From the NCBI GenBank assembly GCA_019090885.1, contig JAHRVC010000230.1, forward strand, positions 1-40,207: a stretch of 40,207 bases of DNA. Reading direction: 5' to 3'. This stretch comes from Marinosulfonomonas sp. GTDB taxonomy: Bacteria > Pseudomonadota > Alphaproteobacteria > Rhodobacterales > Rhodobacteraceae. The notes under the pieces are model-generated. The model saw only the letters and a program-made list of their open reading frames with translations. It was not told where the DNA came from and made no database searches. A program made the position numbers and the translations under genes. Below are positions 8,711 to 18,010 of the stretch, piece after piece. Numbering within the stretch: position 1 is the first letter of the stretch; each line of letters opens with the position of its first letter.

Positions 8711-9352
8711 CTATTCTTGCCCCAAACCTTCCAGCAGGGGCACAAAACGCACGGTTCGCAGTTCTTCATAGTCGTAACCTGTGTCGGTGCGGGTGACCTT
8801 TATCAGGCTTTGCACCGCATCCGACTGGCCGACCGGCACCACCATGATACCGCCAATCCGCAGTTGCGCCAAGAGCGGACCGGGCGGGTCCTCGGCGGCG
8901 GCCGTTACCATGATCCGGTCAAACGGTGCCTGATCGGGCAGGCCGTGGCTGCCATCGGCGATAAACGTCGTGATATTGGACAGGTTCAACGCGTCAAACG
9001 CTTCCTGTGCTGCGCTGACAAGGCGGCGATAGCGGTCGACCGTATAGACGCGACGCGCCAATTGGCTAAGCACCGCGGCCTGATAGCCAGACCCTGTTCC
9101 CACCTCAAGCACCTTGTCACGCGATTGCACGTCAAGCGCTTGGGTCATCAGGCCCACAACCGACGGCTGGCTGATCGTCTGGCCGCAAGCGATTGGCAGG
9201 GGCATGTCTTCGTAAGCGCGCTCGGCGAAAATTCCGCGGATAAATGTGCCGCGGTCGATCTTTTCCATCGCCTCAAGCACGCGTTTATCGGTTACGCCTT
9301 TGGATCGCAGCGCGAACAGGAACTGCATTTTTTGTTCCGCGTCACCGGTCAT
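8711..9352 (-). CDS. pcm: Protein-L-isoaspartate O-methyltransferase
   Basis: Repairs isoaspartyl residues in damaged proteins by methylation from S-adenosylmethionine, in the cytosol. 213 residues, standard length. Motif I is [19 protein letters not shown], the substrate loop is [17 protein letters not shown], and motif II/III is [21 protein letters not shown], all classical PIMT. The start ATG at 9352 overlaps the surE stop by one base. It is separated by 65 bases from nlpD downstream, so the three genes are probably co-transcribed. Confidence 0.96.
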   Translation of the reverse strand: MTGDAEQKMQFLFALRSKGVTDKRVLEAMEKIDRGTFIRGIFAERAYEDMPLPIACGQTISQPSVVGLMTQALDVQSRDKVLEVGTGSGYQAAVLSQLARRVYTVDRYRRLVSAAQEAFDALNLSNITTFIADGSHGLPDQAPFDRIMVTAAAEDPPGPLLAQLRIGGIMVVPVGQSDAVQSLIKVTRTDTGYDYEELRTVRFVPLLEGLGQE

Positions 9353-10131
9353 TAGATACGCGCCTTCAGCTCGTTTAGCGCGTCATGGGCCGTCAGATCG
9401 CAACGCATTGGCGTGATCGAGGTGTAGCCGTCCAGATTGGCCGCGACGTCGGTGTCTGGCTTGGTTGGGGTGTTTTGCGGGCCGCCTTTGATCCAAAGGA
9501 ATTTCCGTCCGGACGGTGACAGGTGCGGCTCGACACCGAAAAAACTGTCCCTGCGAAACCCTTGGGCCACGACCTTGTGGCCTTTGACGCCCGATGCCGG
9601 AACAGGTGGAAAATTCACGTTATAAAACAATCGGTAGTCGGCCGTATCGCCTATGCCACTGCCCAGAATTGCACGCACAGTATCCGCGCCAGTGGCGGCG
9701 GCGGCCTCAAACGGATTGTCCAGATCGGCCATATCAGGCCCAAAATATTGCGACATGGCAATCGCGGGCAAGCCTTGCAGCGCGGCTTCCATTGCGCCGC
9801 CAAGGGTGCCGGAATAAAGCGCGTTGTCGCCCGAGTTATTGCCCCGGTTAACACCCGACAATACCAGATCCGGGCGTTCTGGAAGCACGTCATAAAGCCC
9901 GGCCAGCACGCAATCGGCAGGCGAGCCTTCGGCCGCAAAGCGACGTTCGCCAAGCTTGGCAATCATCATCGGGTGCGTATAGCTGATGCAATGGCCAACG
10001 CCTGATTGCTCAAAGGCGGGTGCAACTGTCCAGACCTCACCGCCGTCGCCGGCAATCTCTGTGGCAATGTCATGCAGAACCTTCAGGCCCGGTGCATTGA
10101 TCCCGTCGTCATTTGTAATGAGTATGCGCAT
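9352..10131 (-). CDS. surE: 5'/3'-nucleotidase SurE
   Basis: Metal-dependent nucleoside monophosphatase (also called survival protein SurE), cytosolic. 259 residues. The N-terminus [16 protein letters not shown] gives the acidic metal ligands Asp8 and Asp9. [16 protein letters not shown] supplies the conserved Ser/Gly region. The block [21 protein letters not shown] contains the metal-binding Asn. It is the first gene of surE-pcm-nlpD and is 95 bases from the upstream SDR gene on the same strand. Confidence 0.96.
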   Translation of the reverse strand: MRILITNDDGINAPGLKVLHDIATEIAGDGGEVWTVAPAFEQSGVGHCISYTHPMMIAKLGERRFAAEGSPADCVLAGLYDVLPERPDLVLSGVNRGNNSGDNALYSGTLGGAMEAALQGLPAIAMSQYFGPDMADLDNPFEAAAATGADTVRAILGSGIGDTADYRLFYNVNFPPVPASGVKGHKVVAQGFRRDSFFGVEPHLSPSGRKFLWIKGGPQNTPTKPDTDVAANLDGYTSITPMRCDLTAHDALNELKARI

Positions 10132-10226
10132 GTTTTACCCGCCTGCCTGCTATTGATCCGTGAATAGAGGAGCCCGGCGGCGGCCACAAGCCGCCCTTGG
10201 CGTCAATTTGCGTGCGGGATATCCTG

Positions 10227-10874
10227 TCAGATGGTTGCCAGCAGTCGGCCAGCCTCATCGCTGGGGCTTGCCAGCGGGCTGCGATCTTCGCCAGGATAAA
10301 ACCGCGCGCGCAGGGCCGTCGCCATCGGGGCGGGCGACAGGATGTGCACTTTGGGTCCGGTGTTGGCCGTTTCGGCCTGCCAGCTTTTGGCAATCGCGAT
10401 CTGTGCGGCTTTGCTCGCGCCATAAGCGGCAAAGAACTTCTGGCCTGCGCGCGGGTCGTCAAGGAACACCGCCTGCCCATTGCTGGCATTTCGCAACAAC
10501 GGCTCGACCATTGGGATAAGCTGCGCGGTTGCGCTTGCGTTGATGGTGGCAGATTTTTCCCAGTCTTTGGCATCCAGATGCGCGGCTGGTGCCAGCGGGG
10601 CGGAATGGATCGCTGCATGCACCCAGATATCCACATGCCCCCAGCGATCAAAGATCGAGCGGCACAGATGCGCCATCGCGTCGGTCTGCGTAATATCCAT
10701 CGGTGCCAGTGTCGCCTGTCCGCCCGCTTTTTGAATGCGATCGTCCAGCTCCTCCAGCCCGCCGGTGGTGCGGGCCACGGCGATAACATGGTGGTCGGCA
10801 GCAAGTGCTTGGGCAAATGCGGCACCAATGCCACGCGAGGCACCTGTAACAAGGGCAATTTTTTGGTCTGACAT
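10227..10874 (-). CDS. SDR-family oxidoreductase, short, catalytic Ser replaced
   Basis: Short-chain dehydrogenase/reductase of 215 residues, a little shorter than usual. The NAD(P) motif is intact (ALVTGASRGIGAAFA, residues 7-21). The catalytic Tyr151 and Lys155 are in YGASK. The stretch in which the active-site Ser is expected (12-13 residues before the Tyr) reads FLDDPRAGQKFFAAY, so Asp139/Asp140 take its place. The NNAG motif is VHAAI. The C-terminus stops soon after ALRARFYPGED. It lies upstream of surE. Substrate is unknown; relatives beside purF in this group are simply annotated SDR. Confidence 0.85.
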   Translation of the reverse strand: MSDQKIALVTGASRGIGAAFAQALAADHHVIAVARTTGGLEELDDRIQKAGGQATLAPMDITQTDAMAHLCRSIFDRWGHVDIWVHAAIHSAPLAPAAHLDAKDWEKSATINASATAQLIPMVEPLLRNASNGQAVFLDDPRAGQKFFAAYGASKAAQIAIAKSWQAETANTGPKVHILSPAPMATALRARFYPGEDRSPLASPSDEAGRLLATI

Positions 10875-10914
10875 AAGGGCAGGGTGTGGGGGGGATTGCA
10901 GGCCGGGTCAAGGG

Positions 10915-10946
10915 GGCTGTCCGGGCCAAAACCGACCCGGACAGCC
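10915..10946. terminator. Strong 11-bp hairpin after the SRPBCC gene
   Basis: GGCTGTCCGGG, a 10-base loop, then CCCGGACAGCC, perfectly paired. It begins 8 bases past the SRPBCC stop in the minus direction. On the plus strand it is followed by ATTATTTT. On the minus strand the transcript has no T-run, so it may slow or separate transcription from the SDR downstream rather than be a full intrinsic terminator. Confidence 0.6.
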
Positions 10947-10953
10947 ATTATTT

Positions 10954-11451
10954 TCAGGCCAACAATTCTGCCAGCAGACCTTCCATAACTTCAAATCCGC
11001 TGCCCCAACCTTTGTCCATGCCGCCCATGGCGGAGGCAAAGCAGGCAAGCTCGGCATCACTTGCATCAACCGGCGTCTGGCTTAAGCGCAGATTTGTTTT
11101 GTCGCCCGCATCCTGAAACGCAACAGTTGTCAGCAACAGCGGCGGCCAGTCTGGCATCATCGGGTTGGCGATGTTGTTCCAGTCCTTGTCGGTTGCGGAA
11201 TAGTGATCCCAAACCATCAAATTCGGTTCGGATATTTCTTTGAAAACGACCTTTTGGAAATGCGAATTATCACCCCACTTCATTTCGTTTAGCCACATTC
11301 CACCGGGCTTCAGATCAAATTCGTGAATGATCGTTTCCACGCCCGGACCATACCATTTGTTCAACAGCTCAGGCTCGCTCCATGCGCGCCAGACCAGCGC
11401 GCGCGGGGCATCAAATTCCCGTTCAATGACGTATTCAGGCAGTTCACTCAT
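10954..11451 (-). CDS. SRPBCC (AHSA1-like) domain protein
   Basis: 165-residue START-like cavity protein of the AHSA1/CalC group. The N-terminus EREFDAPRALVWRAWSEPEL is the family hallmark, followed by WYGPG, FDLKPGGMW and FKEISEPNLMVWDH. The C-terminus (MDKGWGSGFEVMEGLLAEL) matches the terminal helix. Translation starts 8 bases inside the end of the ArsR gene, with AAGGA 8 bases ahead, so the two are coupled. Such ArsR-SRPBCC pairs are common; the ligand is usually unknown. Confidence 0.88.
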   Translation of the reverse strand: MSELPEYVIEREFDAPRALVWRAWSEPELLNKWYGPGVETIIHEFDLKPGGMWLNEMKWGDNSHFQKVVFKEISEPNLMVWDHYSATDKDWNNIANPMMPDWPPLLLTTVAFQDAGDKTNLRLSQTPVDASDAELACFASAMGGMDKGWGSGFEVMEGLLAELLA

Positions 11452-11815
11452 TATTAATTTCCTTTTTCTGGGCTTTCTTCATGCTGGTAAGCACGTCTTC
11501 TAATTGGTCAAAACTTCCGCCCCAAAAGCGTTTGAATTCCGACAGCCAATCAACCGCCAGCGCCATTTTGTCGGCCTTCAGGCGGGCAGGGCGGCGTTGC
11601 TCATCAATGCCCCGCTCGATCAATCCGGCCTTTTCCAGCACTTTCAGATGCCGCGAAACGGCGGGCTGGGACATCTCAAACGGGGCGGCAATTTCACCGA
11701 CGCTGGCCTGACCGTCGCTAAGGCGCGTCAAAATTGCGCGGCGCGTTGGGTCGGCCAGTGCCGCAAAAACGGCGTCTAGGTTTGTTTGTGAAGGTGTATA
11801 ACTTGTTAGTTCCAT
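11444..11815 (-). CDS. ArsR-family transcriptional regulator
   Basis: 123-residue winged-helix regulator. The segment FAALADPTRRAILTRLSDG begins the domain, SVGEIAAPFEMSQPAVSRHLKVLEKAGLIERG is the helix-turn-helix and wing, and the C-terminal helices end in KKAQKKEINNE. No metal-binding Cys pair is present, which fits the SRPBCC-associated subgroup rather than the arsenic sensors. The nearby ACR3 gene is 4 kb away and not linked. It probably represses itself and the coupled SRPBCC gene through a dyad covering its start codon. Confidence 0.9.
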   Translation of the reverse strand: MELTSYTPSQTNLDAVFAALADPTRRAILTRLSDGQASVGEIAAPFEMSQPAVSRHLKVLEKAGLIERGIDEQRRPARLKADKMALAVDWLSEFKRFWGGSFDQLEDVLTSMKKAQKKEINNE

Positions 11816-11829
11816 AACGTAATGGTTAT
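11814..11829. promoter_or_regulatory. Candidate ArsR operator over the start codon
   Basis: ATAAC-N6-GTTAT, nested with CCAT-N6-ATGG (11812-11825), overlapping the arsR-type start at 11815. Its position matches autoregulation; binding is inferred. Confidence 0.45.
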
Positions 11830-11883
11830 ATTATGAACAGCCTCTGTCAAGGTTCTTCTTCCGGCCAATAAATTTTCCGACGG

Positions 11884-12297
11884 CTAGCGGGCCTTGGAAA
11901 CGTGATAGGTCTGTGCAAGCCGCACGCAAAATTCCAGCGCATCATCGTCAAGTGGTTCGTTCAGCGGAGCAAGCAGGGCGCGGTTGCCCTGATACATAAA
12001 GGCATCCGGGTAATTCAGCCGCATCGTTTCCACCATCGTCGTCTGACAGTTCAGGAATATCGCGACATGATCGGGGTTTTTGGCCTTCCAAGCCAGCCGT
12101 ATGGTCGAGCCGCTTTTGCTGGCGGTCGTCAAATACGCCGGCTCACCCCATTTCAAGGTTTCGGTAATCGGCCCAACTGCCGGGTCCGACGCAGCAACGC
12201 TGAATACCATGGTCCTGATCTGATCGAATTTGTCCAATGCCGGTTTCGGGTAACCAACGATTGCCCCAGCAACGTCCGTTGGGATGTTCGGCGCCAT
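11884..12297 (-). CDS. DUF1801 (YdhG-like) domain protein
   Basis: 137-residue cytosolic protein of unknown role. It shows the DUF1801 pattern: an early helical segment (YPKPALDKFDQIRTMVFSVA), ETLKWGEPAYLT, IRLAWKAKNPDHVAIFLNC, and a terminal helix (DDDALEFCVRLAQTYH). Its ATG at 12297 overlaps the purF stop by one base, so it is likely translated from the purF transcript. No purine-related function is implied by its sequence. Confidence 0.8.
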   Translation of the reverse strand: MAPNIPTDVAGAIVGYPKPALDKFDQIRTMVFSVAASDPAVGPITETLKWGEPAYLTTASKSGSTIRLAWKAKNPDHVAIFLNCQTTMVETMRLNYPDAFMYQGNRALLAPLNEPLDDDALEFCVRLAQTYHVSKAR

Positions 12298-13769
12298 TAC
12301 TCGGCAGCCGTTTTAATCTCAAACCCGCCCTCGACCATATCTGCCGGAACCACCGGATATTCGCCCGAGAAACACGCATCACAATATTGCGGCGATTTCG
12401 CATCGCGCCCGTTTGCTTCACCCACGGCGCGATATAGCCCGTCAAGCGAGATGAATTTCAGGCTGTCCACGCCGATATGGTCGCGCATTTCTTCTTCGGA
12501 CATATGGCTTGCCAACAGTTTGTCACGCTCGGGCGTATCCACCCCGTAAAAACACGGCCAAGCCGTTGGCGGTGAGGCAATTCGAAAATGAACCTCGGCA
12601 GCGCCCGCATCCAATATCATCTGTTTGATCTTCATGCTGGTAGTGCCGCGCACCACGCTGTCATCGACCAGAATAACCCGTTTGCCCCGGATCAGCGCCC
12701 GGTTGACGTTCAGCTTTAGCAGCACGCCCATATTGCGGATTTGTTCGGACGGCTCGATAAACGTGCGGCCCATATATTGGTTGCGGATAATCCCCATCGC
12801 GTAAGGAATGCCGCTTTCCTGACTGAACCCGATCGCTGCCGGGGTGCCGCTGTCGGGCACCGGGCAGACCAGGTCGGCCTCAACCGGGGCCTCGCGCGCC
12901 AGTTCAACACCAATGGCCCGGCGCGTTGTGTAAACCGACTGACCACCCTGAATGCTGTCGGGGCGCGAGAAATAGACATGCTCAAAAATGCAGAACCGAG
13001 ATTTCGCTTTTTCAAACGGATGAAAGCTCTGCAGGCCGCGTTCCTTGGAAATCACGACCATTTCGCCCGGCTCAACCTCGCGAATGAAATCGGCGCCGAT
13101 TATGTCCAGCGCACAAGTTTCCGAGCTTAGAACCCAGCCATCTTCGCCCACTTTTCCCAGCACCAGCGGGCGCACACCCAGTGGGTCGCGCACACCGATC
13201 AGTTTGGTGCGCGTCATTGCGACGATGGAAAAGGCACCCTCGACCCGGCGCAGCGCGTCTTTCATCCGTTCGGGAATATTGCGTTGCAGCGAACGCGCCA
13301 TCAGGTGGATGATACATTCACTGTCCGACGAGCTTTGAAAGATTGAGCCACGCTCGATCAGCTCGCGCCGCAGCGCAACGGCATTGGTGATGTTGCCGTT
13401 ATGGGCAATCGCCGCGCCACCCATGGAAAATTCGCCAAAGAACGGCTGCACATCGCGGATCTGCGTGTTGCCCTTTGATCCGGCGGTGGAATAGCGCACA
13501 TGGCCAATGCCGATCGGGCCGGGCAGGGTTTCCATCGTGCTGGCTTTGGTGAAATTGTCGCGCACATAGCCAAACCGGCGGGCCGAATTGAACCCGGCCT
13601 CTGGGTCATGTGTAACGATGCCGCCAGCCTCTTGGCCGCGATGTTGCAGCGCGTGCAATCCAAGTGCGACAAAGCTGGACGCATCGGCAACGCCGACAAC
13701 GCCGAACACGCCGCATTCTTCTTTTAGTTTATCGTCGTCGAACGGGTCAGCAGGGGGCATCTCTCGCAT
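12297..13769 (-). CDS. purF: Amidophosphoribosyltransferase
   Basis: First committed step of purine synthesis: transfers the glutamine amide to PRPP to give phosphoribosylamine. 490 residues. A short propeptide (residues 1-18) precedes Cys19 in EECGVFGVVG, the Ntn glutaminase nucleophile exposed after cleavage. The glutaminase domain includes GLHALQHRGQEAGGI and GHVRYSTAGS. The PRPP motif is RVILVDDSVVRGTT. Cysteines in SRFCIFEHVYF, AWPCFYGVD and YCDACFSGEYP match the [4Fe-4S] ligands of the Bacillus-type enzyme. GGAG lies 9 bases before the ATG. cvpA, upstream in the same direction, is its usual partner. Confidence 0.97.
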   Translation of the reverse strand: MREMPPADPFDDDKLKEECGVFGVVGVADASSFVALGLHALQHRGQEAGGIVTHDPEAGFNSARRFGYVRDNFTKASTMETLPGPIGIGHVRYSTAGSKGNTQIRDVQPFFGEFSMGGAAIAHNGNITNAVALRRELIERGSIFQSSSDSECIIHLMARSLQRNIPERMKDALRRVEGAFSIVAMTRTKLIGVRDPLGVRPLVLGKVGEDGWVLSSETCALDIIGADFIREVEPGEMVVISKERGLQSFHPFEKAKSRFCIFEHVYFSRPDSIQGGQSVYTTRRAIGVELAREAPVEADLVCPVPDSGTPAAIGFSQESGIPYAMGIIRNQYMGRTFIEPSEQIRNMGVLLKLNVNRALIRGKRVILVDDSVVRGTTSMKIKQMILDAGAAEVHFRIASPPTAWPCFYGVDTPERDKLLASHMSEEEMRDHIGVDSLKFISLDGLYRAVGEANGRDAKSPQYCDACFSGEYPVVPADMVEGGFEIKTAAE

Positions 13770-13965
13770 TTCAGCGGGGCTCCGTTTTGATCATGTGGCA
13801 GCTGCCCTTCGTGTAGACTGTTCCGTGGCAAGTGTCACGAAAGGATCACGAAAACTGATGGCATATTTCGTTGGCCATCTAGCGCCGGGTTTTGCGCCAT
13901 TTGCACCAACCCAGCTTATGCCGGGTCAGTGCAATTTTATCTATCAGTCCTTGTTCGGCCGAAAT
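13770..13965. other. Gap between cvpA and purF
   Basis: About 196 bases. It carries a stem-loop GCCGAA-ATTTA-TTCGGC (13958-13974) overlapping the end of cvpA. No reading frame with protein character and no tRNA was seen. It probably holds the purF promoter. Confidence 0.4.
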
Positions 13966-14535
13966 TTATTCGGCAGGCGCGCCACAGCTTCCGACAAGTT
14001 CTTCGTAGCGTTCCAAAATCCAGCCCGGAGCGTTTTCAGGGATCGAATCATTCAGGTTGTCCTGAACCGAAGCGAAAATCTTGATCGTCCGGCTGTCGTC
14101 AATCATCGGAATGCTCTGATCCAGCACGACGCGATCATAAATGACCAGCGCAATTGCAACCAGAACCAGCCCGCGCAGCACGCCGAACAAAAAGCCAAGG
14201 CCCTGATCCAAACCGCCGATGGCAGACCGTTTTACGGCTGACGAAAACAAAGGTGTGAAAATCGACACGACGATCAAGGCCACGGCAAAGACTGCCGCGA
14301 AGGCTGCAATCACCGAAAGTTCGCAACTGTCGGTCAAAAAGTCCTTCAAAATAGGTATTTCACGGATCAAAGGTTCGACGCGTGGCGCGAACATGTATGC
14401 CGCAACCGCTGCAACGACCCATCCGGCAATTGCCAACGCCTCGCGCACAAAGCCCCGCGAATAGGACAGAATTGCCGATACAATGACAATCAGCGCAACG
14501 CCGCCGTCAAGGATTGTGAAACCTTCCATGCTCAC
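13966..14535 (-). CDS. cvpA: CvpA family membrane protein
   Basis: Inner-membrane protein, 189 residues, family typically found with purF and needed for colicin V production in E. coli. It has four predicted membrane segments: GGVALIVIVSAILSYSRGF, AIAGWVVAAVAAYMFA, VIAAFAAVFAVALIVVSIF and LVLVAIALVIYDRVVL. The family signature SRGFVREAL lies after the first and GGLDQGLGFLFGVLRGLVL before the last. The C-terminal tail is hydrophilic. It starts 15 bases after the radA stop, so they are likely one transcript. Confidence 0.93.
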   Translation of the reverse strand: MSMEGFTILDGGVALIVIVSAILSYSRGFVREALAIAGWVVAAVAAYMFAPRVEPLIREIPILKDFLTDSCELSVIAAFAAVFAVALIVVSIFTPLFSSAVKRSAIGGLDQGLGFLFGVLRGLVLVAIALVIYDRVVLDQSIPMIDDSRTIKIFASVQDNLNDSIPENAPGWILERYEELVGSCGAPAE

Positions 14536-14550
14536 CTCTCTTCGCGCGTG

Positions 14551-15915
14551 TTAGCCCGCGCCAAATATCTCGCCTACAAAACTTATAAGGTTCGACATTT
14601 GCCGAACCTGCTGCCCGTCGTCGGACCCGATTTTACTTCTCGTCGGAACAATAGCCTGAGAAAAGCCCAGCTTTCGGGCCTCTTTAAGGCGATTTTCTGT
14701 CTGTCCGACGGGTCGCAAGGCCCCTGATAGGCTAATTTCGCCGAAAACCACAGTGTCGGCGGGCAGGGCCACGTCTTCTCTGGCCGAAAGTAGCGCCGCC
14801 GCAACAGCCAGATCAGCCGCCGGTTCGCTGACTTTCAGCCCACCTGCGACATTCAGATAGACATCAAGCCCGGTGAACGGGATGCCGCAGCGCGATTCCA
14901 GCACCGCCAATATCATCGCCAGCCTGCTGCCATCCCAGCCGACAACGCTGCGTCGGGGTTGGCTTTGGGGTGTTGGCGAGATCAGCGCTTGAAATTCCAC
15001 CAGAACCGGGCGCGTGCCCTCGATCCCCGCAAAAACTACGGATCCGGGGGCCGGTTCATCACGCTCGCTTAGGAACAGGGCGGACGGGTTGGGAACTTCG
15101 CCAAGGCCAGATCCGGTCATCTCAAACACGCCGATTTCATCGGCCGGGCCAAAGCGGTTTTTCACCGCGCGCAGAATACGAAACTGATGGCCGCGCTCGC
15201 CCTCAAAATAAAGCACCGTGTCGACCATATGTTCGATCACGCGCGGGCCGGCGATCTGGCCGTCCTTGGTGACATGGCCGACCAGCACGACAGCCATGTT
15301 GCGCCGTTTTGCAAATGACGTCAGCTCATGTGCAGCCGCGCGCACCTGCGACACCGATCCCGGCGCACTTGCAACATTGTCTGACCACATGGTCTGGATC
15401 GAATCGATGATCGCGATGTCGGGTTTCTCCGCCTCTAGCGTGGTCAGAATATCGCGCAGGTTGGTTTCTGTGGCCAGCTTTACCGGCGCGTCCGTCAATT
15501 CTAGGCGCACCGCACGCATGCGCACCTGTGCCGCCGCTTCCTCGCCCGAGACATAGATTGCTTTCAGTCCAGCGCGCGCAAAACTGGCCGCTGCCTGCAA
15601 TAGCAGCGTCGATTTCCCGATGCCCGGATCGCCGCCCACAAGGATTGCGGACGCTGGCACCAGCCCGCCACCCAGCACGCGGTCAAGTTCACCAATGCCG
15701 GATTTTGTGCGTGGCGGCGGGGCTTCTTTGGTCGACAGATCGCTTAGCTCAACCCGCGCGCCGCGCGCAGCTCCCAGCGATTTGGCCGCCGGGCCGGTTG
15801 AAATCGCCACATCCTGGGTGATCGAATTCCACGCGCCGCAATCGTCACAGCGCCCGGACCATTTGGAATGGGTCGCGGCGCATTCGTTGCAGGTGAAAGA
15901 TTGAGCTTTTGCCAT
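14551..15915 (-). CDS. radA: DNA repair protein RadA (Sms)
   Basis: Branch-migration ATPase in homologous recombination. 454 residues, normal length. An N-terminal zinc finger has Cys9, Cys12, Cys23 and Cys26 (CNEC...CDDC). Walker A is GGDPGIGKSTLLLQ, Walker B AIIDSIQTMW, and the RadA-specific KNRFG motif is in AVKNRFGPADEIGVFEM. A Lon-protease-like C-terminal domain follows (YLNVAGGLKVSEPAADLAVAAAL). All RadA features are intact. Confidence 0.97.
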   Translation of the reverse strand: MAKAQSFTCNECAATHSKWSGRCDDCGAWNSITQDVAISTGPAAKSLGAARGARVELSDLSTKEAPPPRTKSGIGELDRVLGGGLVPASAILVGGDPGIGKSTLLLQAAASFARAGLKAIYVSGEEAAAQVRMRAVRLELTDAPVKLATETNLRDILTTLEAEKPDIAIIDSIQTMWSDNVASAPGSVSQVRAAAHELTSFAKRRNMAVVLVGHVTKDGQIAGPRVIEHMVDTVLYFEGERGHQFRILRAVKNRFGPADEIGVFEMTGSGLGEVPNPSALFLSERDEPAPGSVVFAGIEGTRPVLVEFQALISPTPQSQPRRSVVGWDGSRLAMILAVLESRCGIPFTGLDVYLNVAGGLKVSEPAADLAVAAALLSAREDVALPADTVVFGEISLSGALRPVGQTENRLKEARKLGFSQAIVPTRSKIGSDDGQQVRQMSNLISFVGEIFGAG

Positions 15916-15957
15916 GGAAGCGTTTTAGACCAACCGTTGCGGCGGTGCCAGAAGGTT

Positions 15958-16968
15958 TCAGGGCGCGAATTTTGCCCGCGTGCGATTGGCGAAAGCGACC
16001 AGTGTCAGCATCACCGGCACCTCGACGAGCACACCGACAACCGTGGCCAGTGCGGCACCTGAATTCAGCCCGAACAGACTGATCGCGACAGCGACGGCCA
16101 GTTCGAAAAAATTCGAAGTGCCGATCAGCGCGCAGGGGGCGGCAATGCGGTGCGGCACTTTCAGCGCGAAGGCCGCGGCGTAGGCGATGGCGAATATCCC
16201 ATAGCTTTGCACGATGATCGGCACAGCAATCAACGCGATCACGGCGGGGCGCGCGACGATGACCTGTCCCTGCAGGCCAAACAGGATCACGACTGTGGCG
16301 ATCAACCCTATGATCGAAAACGGTTTTATCCGGGCCTGAAACCCTGCGATCGCTGCGGGGCTTCCAAGCCATTTGCGCGTCACAAGCCCGGCAGCCAGCG
16401 GCAGGGCCACGAATAGGGCGACAGATAGAACAAGGGTTTCCCACGGAACAACGATGTCCGAAACACCCAGCAAGAACGCCACGATTGGCGCAAATGCCAC
16501 GACCATTATCATGTCGTTCACCGAGACTTGCAGCAAAGTGTAATTCTCATCTCCGCGCGTCAGTTGCGACCACACGAACACCATCGCGGTGCAGGGCGCC
16601 GCTCCCAGCAGGATCAGCCCGGCGATATACTGCGAAGCATCCTCGGGTTGGATCCACGAGGCAAATACATATTCAAAGAACAGCACCGCCAGCGCAGCCA
16701 TGGTGAAGGGTTTGATCAGCCAATTGACAACGACAGTTATCATCAGCCCACGCGGTTGGCGCGCCACATTCTTCAATGATCCCGGATCAACGCCAACCAT
16801 CATTGGATAAACCATCGCCCAGATCAGCACCGCAACGACCAGATTGACCTGAGCCCATTCCGCCGCTGCGATGGCATCTATCAGGCTGGGCACGGTATTG
16901 CCCAAAATAATGCCGCCGATCATTGCCAGCGCGATCCAGATCGAAAGATATTTTTCAAAGTTGCCCAT
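15958..16968 (-). CDS. Arsenite efflux carrier of the ACR3 family
   Basis: Inner-membrane arsenite exporter, 336 residues, ten predicted membrane segments. Family hallmarks are the Cys segment [19 protein letters not shown] with the essential Cys in helix four, [14 protein letters not shown], and the C-terminal [36 protein letters not shown] region. ATG 16968 follows GGGGG; in-frame ATGs at 16983 and 17028 would add 5 or 20 residues. No arsR, arsC or arsH lies nearby, so it is an orphan, possibly read through with neighbouring minus-strand genes. Confidence 0.9.
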   Translation of the reverse strand: MGNFEKYLSIWIALAMIGGIILGNTVPSLIDAIAAAEWAQVNLVVAVLIWAMVYPMMVGVDPGSLKNVARQPRGLMITVVVNWLIKPFTMAALAVLFFEYVFASWIQPEDASQYIAGLILLGAAPCTAMVFVWSQLTRGDENYTLLQVSVNDMIMVVAFAPIVAFLLGVSDIVVPWETLVLSVALFVALPLAAGLVTRKWLGSPAAIAGFQARIKPFSIIGLIATVVILFGLQGQVIVARPAVIALIAVPIIVQSYGIFAIAYAAAFALKVPHRIAAPCALIGTSNFFELAVAVAISLFGLNSGAALATVVGVLVEVPVMLTLVAFANRTRAKFAP

Positions 16969-17073
16969 TGGTGGCCCCCGCATGTCCGACGTGGCGTTTC
17001 CGCCGCTTTTTGGGGCTGAATACACCAAATTTAGCGATGGGGACCAGTGGTGAATTGATCGGGTGATTGATGA

Positions 17074-17538
17074 TTATTTCAGGCTGGGTTTTCGCGCGGT
17101 ATAATGCGAGATCGCGATCGACACCAGTATACAACCGGTGAACAAATAAAGCCCCCAGCCAGTTTCAACCCGCCCCACGCCAATGCCCTTAATAAGCACG
17201 ATATATAGCGCGATCAGGAAAATGTCGGCCATCGCCAGTTTTCCCAGAATGTTGAGCACCGGCAGCACCTTTCGCCGCAACAGGCCAAAGTGGATCAGCG
17301 CCAGCCCGATTGTTTTCAAATAGGGCGCGAATAGCGCGAATACTGTCACCAAAAGGGCAAGAAACACATCCGTGTCCCACAGCGATTGCAACCCGGAAAT
17401 GACGGATATTTCAGACAGGCTGAACAACGGTAAAATACCGGCGCGCAACAGTGGTGCGAACCACGCGATTGGGAACAACACAAGCAGCGCAAGGTTCGCC
17501 AGTTTCTTCAATGTGTCCAGTCGTGCGCTATGGGCCAA
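17074..17538 (-). CDS. PqiA/LetA-like membrane protein, single half
   Basis: 154-residue inner-membrane protein of the paraquat-inducible protein A family, with about four membrane segments. The hallmark pattern is LPLFSLSEISVISGLQSLW followed by ALFAPYLKTIGL. Full PqiA/LetA proteins (about 420 residues) carry two such units; this has one and lacks the zinc-ribbon Cys motif, as is common for single-unit homologues. PqiA/LetA proteins partner MCE-type lipid transfer systems, and here it lies close to mlaF-mlaE, which supports a role in envelope lipid handling. That link is inference. Confidence 0.82.
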   Translation of the reverse strand: MAHSARLDTLKKLANLALLVLFPIAWFAPLLRAGILPLFSLSEISVISGLQSLWDTDVFLALLVTVFALFAPYLKTIGLALIHFGLLRRKVLPVLNILGKLAMADIFLIALYIVLIKGIGVGRVETGWGLYLFTGCILVSIAISHYTARKPSLK

Positions 17539-17564
17539 GTTCAGTTCCTTTACGACCTTCGGGC

Positions 17565-17960
17565 CTAATGCAAAAATGCGCCGGGGCTAAGCATCATGTG
17601 TGGGGCCGCCGCCAGCGCCCACGAAATCAGCGCCAGTATCAGCACGATACCTTTGCCGTATTCCTTTTTCCAGCGCAGCCGGACAAACAGCATCAATGCG
17701 ACCAGTGAAATGACAACTGATTTGAAATACTCCGACAAATCCAAATCGATAAAGTCGCCATCAAGGGTGCGAAATATGCCCATAAAACGCAGGTCATATC
17801 GCATCTCCCACAGAATGGCCGGAGCTGCCGCGAGGGTTGCAATGATTATCAGCGCACCCAAAAGCTTTCGGTGCTTCAAGACAGATATTCCGGCAACAAG
17901 TGAAAGGATCAAGGCCAGCGGAATGCCCAGGATCGCGAAGACATAAAACAAAATTTCCAT
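17565..17960 (-). CDS. Uncharacterised four-helix membrane protein
   Basis: 131 residues, not recognised. It has predicted membrane segments at about 3-25 (YVFAILGIPLALILSLVAG), 32-52, 82-95 (SVVISLVALMLFV) and 104-122. The loop between the second and third is acidic (RTLDGDFIDLDLSEYF). It lies between mlaF (50 bases upstream) and the PqiA-like gene (26 bases downstream) on the same strand, so it may belong with them. Confidence 0.65.
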   Translation of the reverse strand: MEILFYVFAILGIPLALILSLVAGISVLKHRKLLGALIIIATLAAAPAILWEMRYDLRFMGIFRTLDGDFIDLDLSEYFKSVVISLVALMLFVRLRWKKEYGKGIVLILALISWALAAAPHMMLSPGAFLH

Positions 17961-18010
17961 AAAAGACCTGTCTAATACTATTGCAATTGTGAAGCGCGGG
18001 AATAGGTCGG

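Noticed and set aside
13958-13974. Intrinsic terminator after cvpA
   Set aside because: The hairpin overlaps the stop codon and has no T-run; purF follows in the same direction.
10954-16968. An ars operon (ArsR plus ACR3)
   Set aside because: The ArsR lacks metal-site Cys residues, is coupled to an SRPBCC gene and lies 4 kb from ACR3 with purF, cvpA and radA between.
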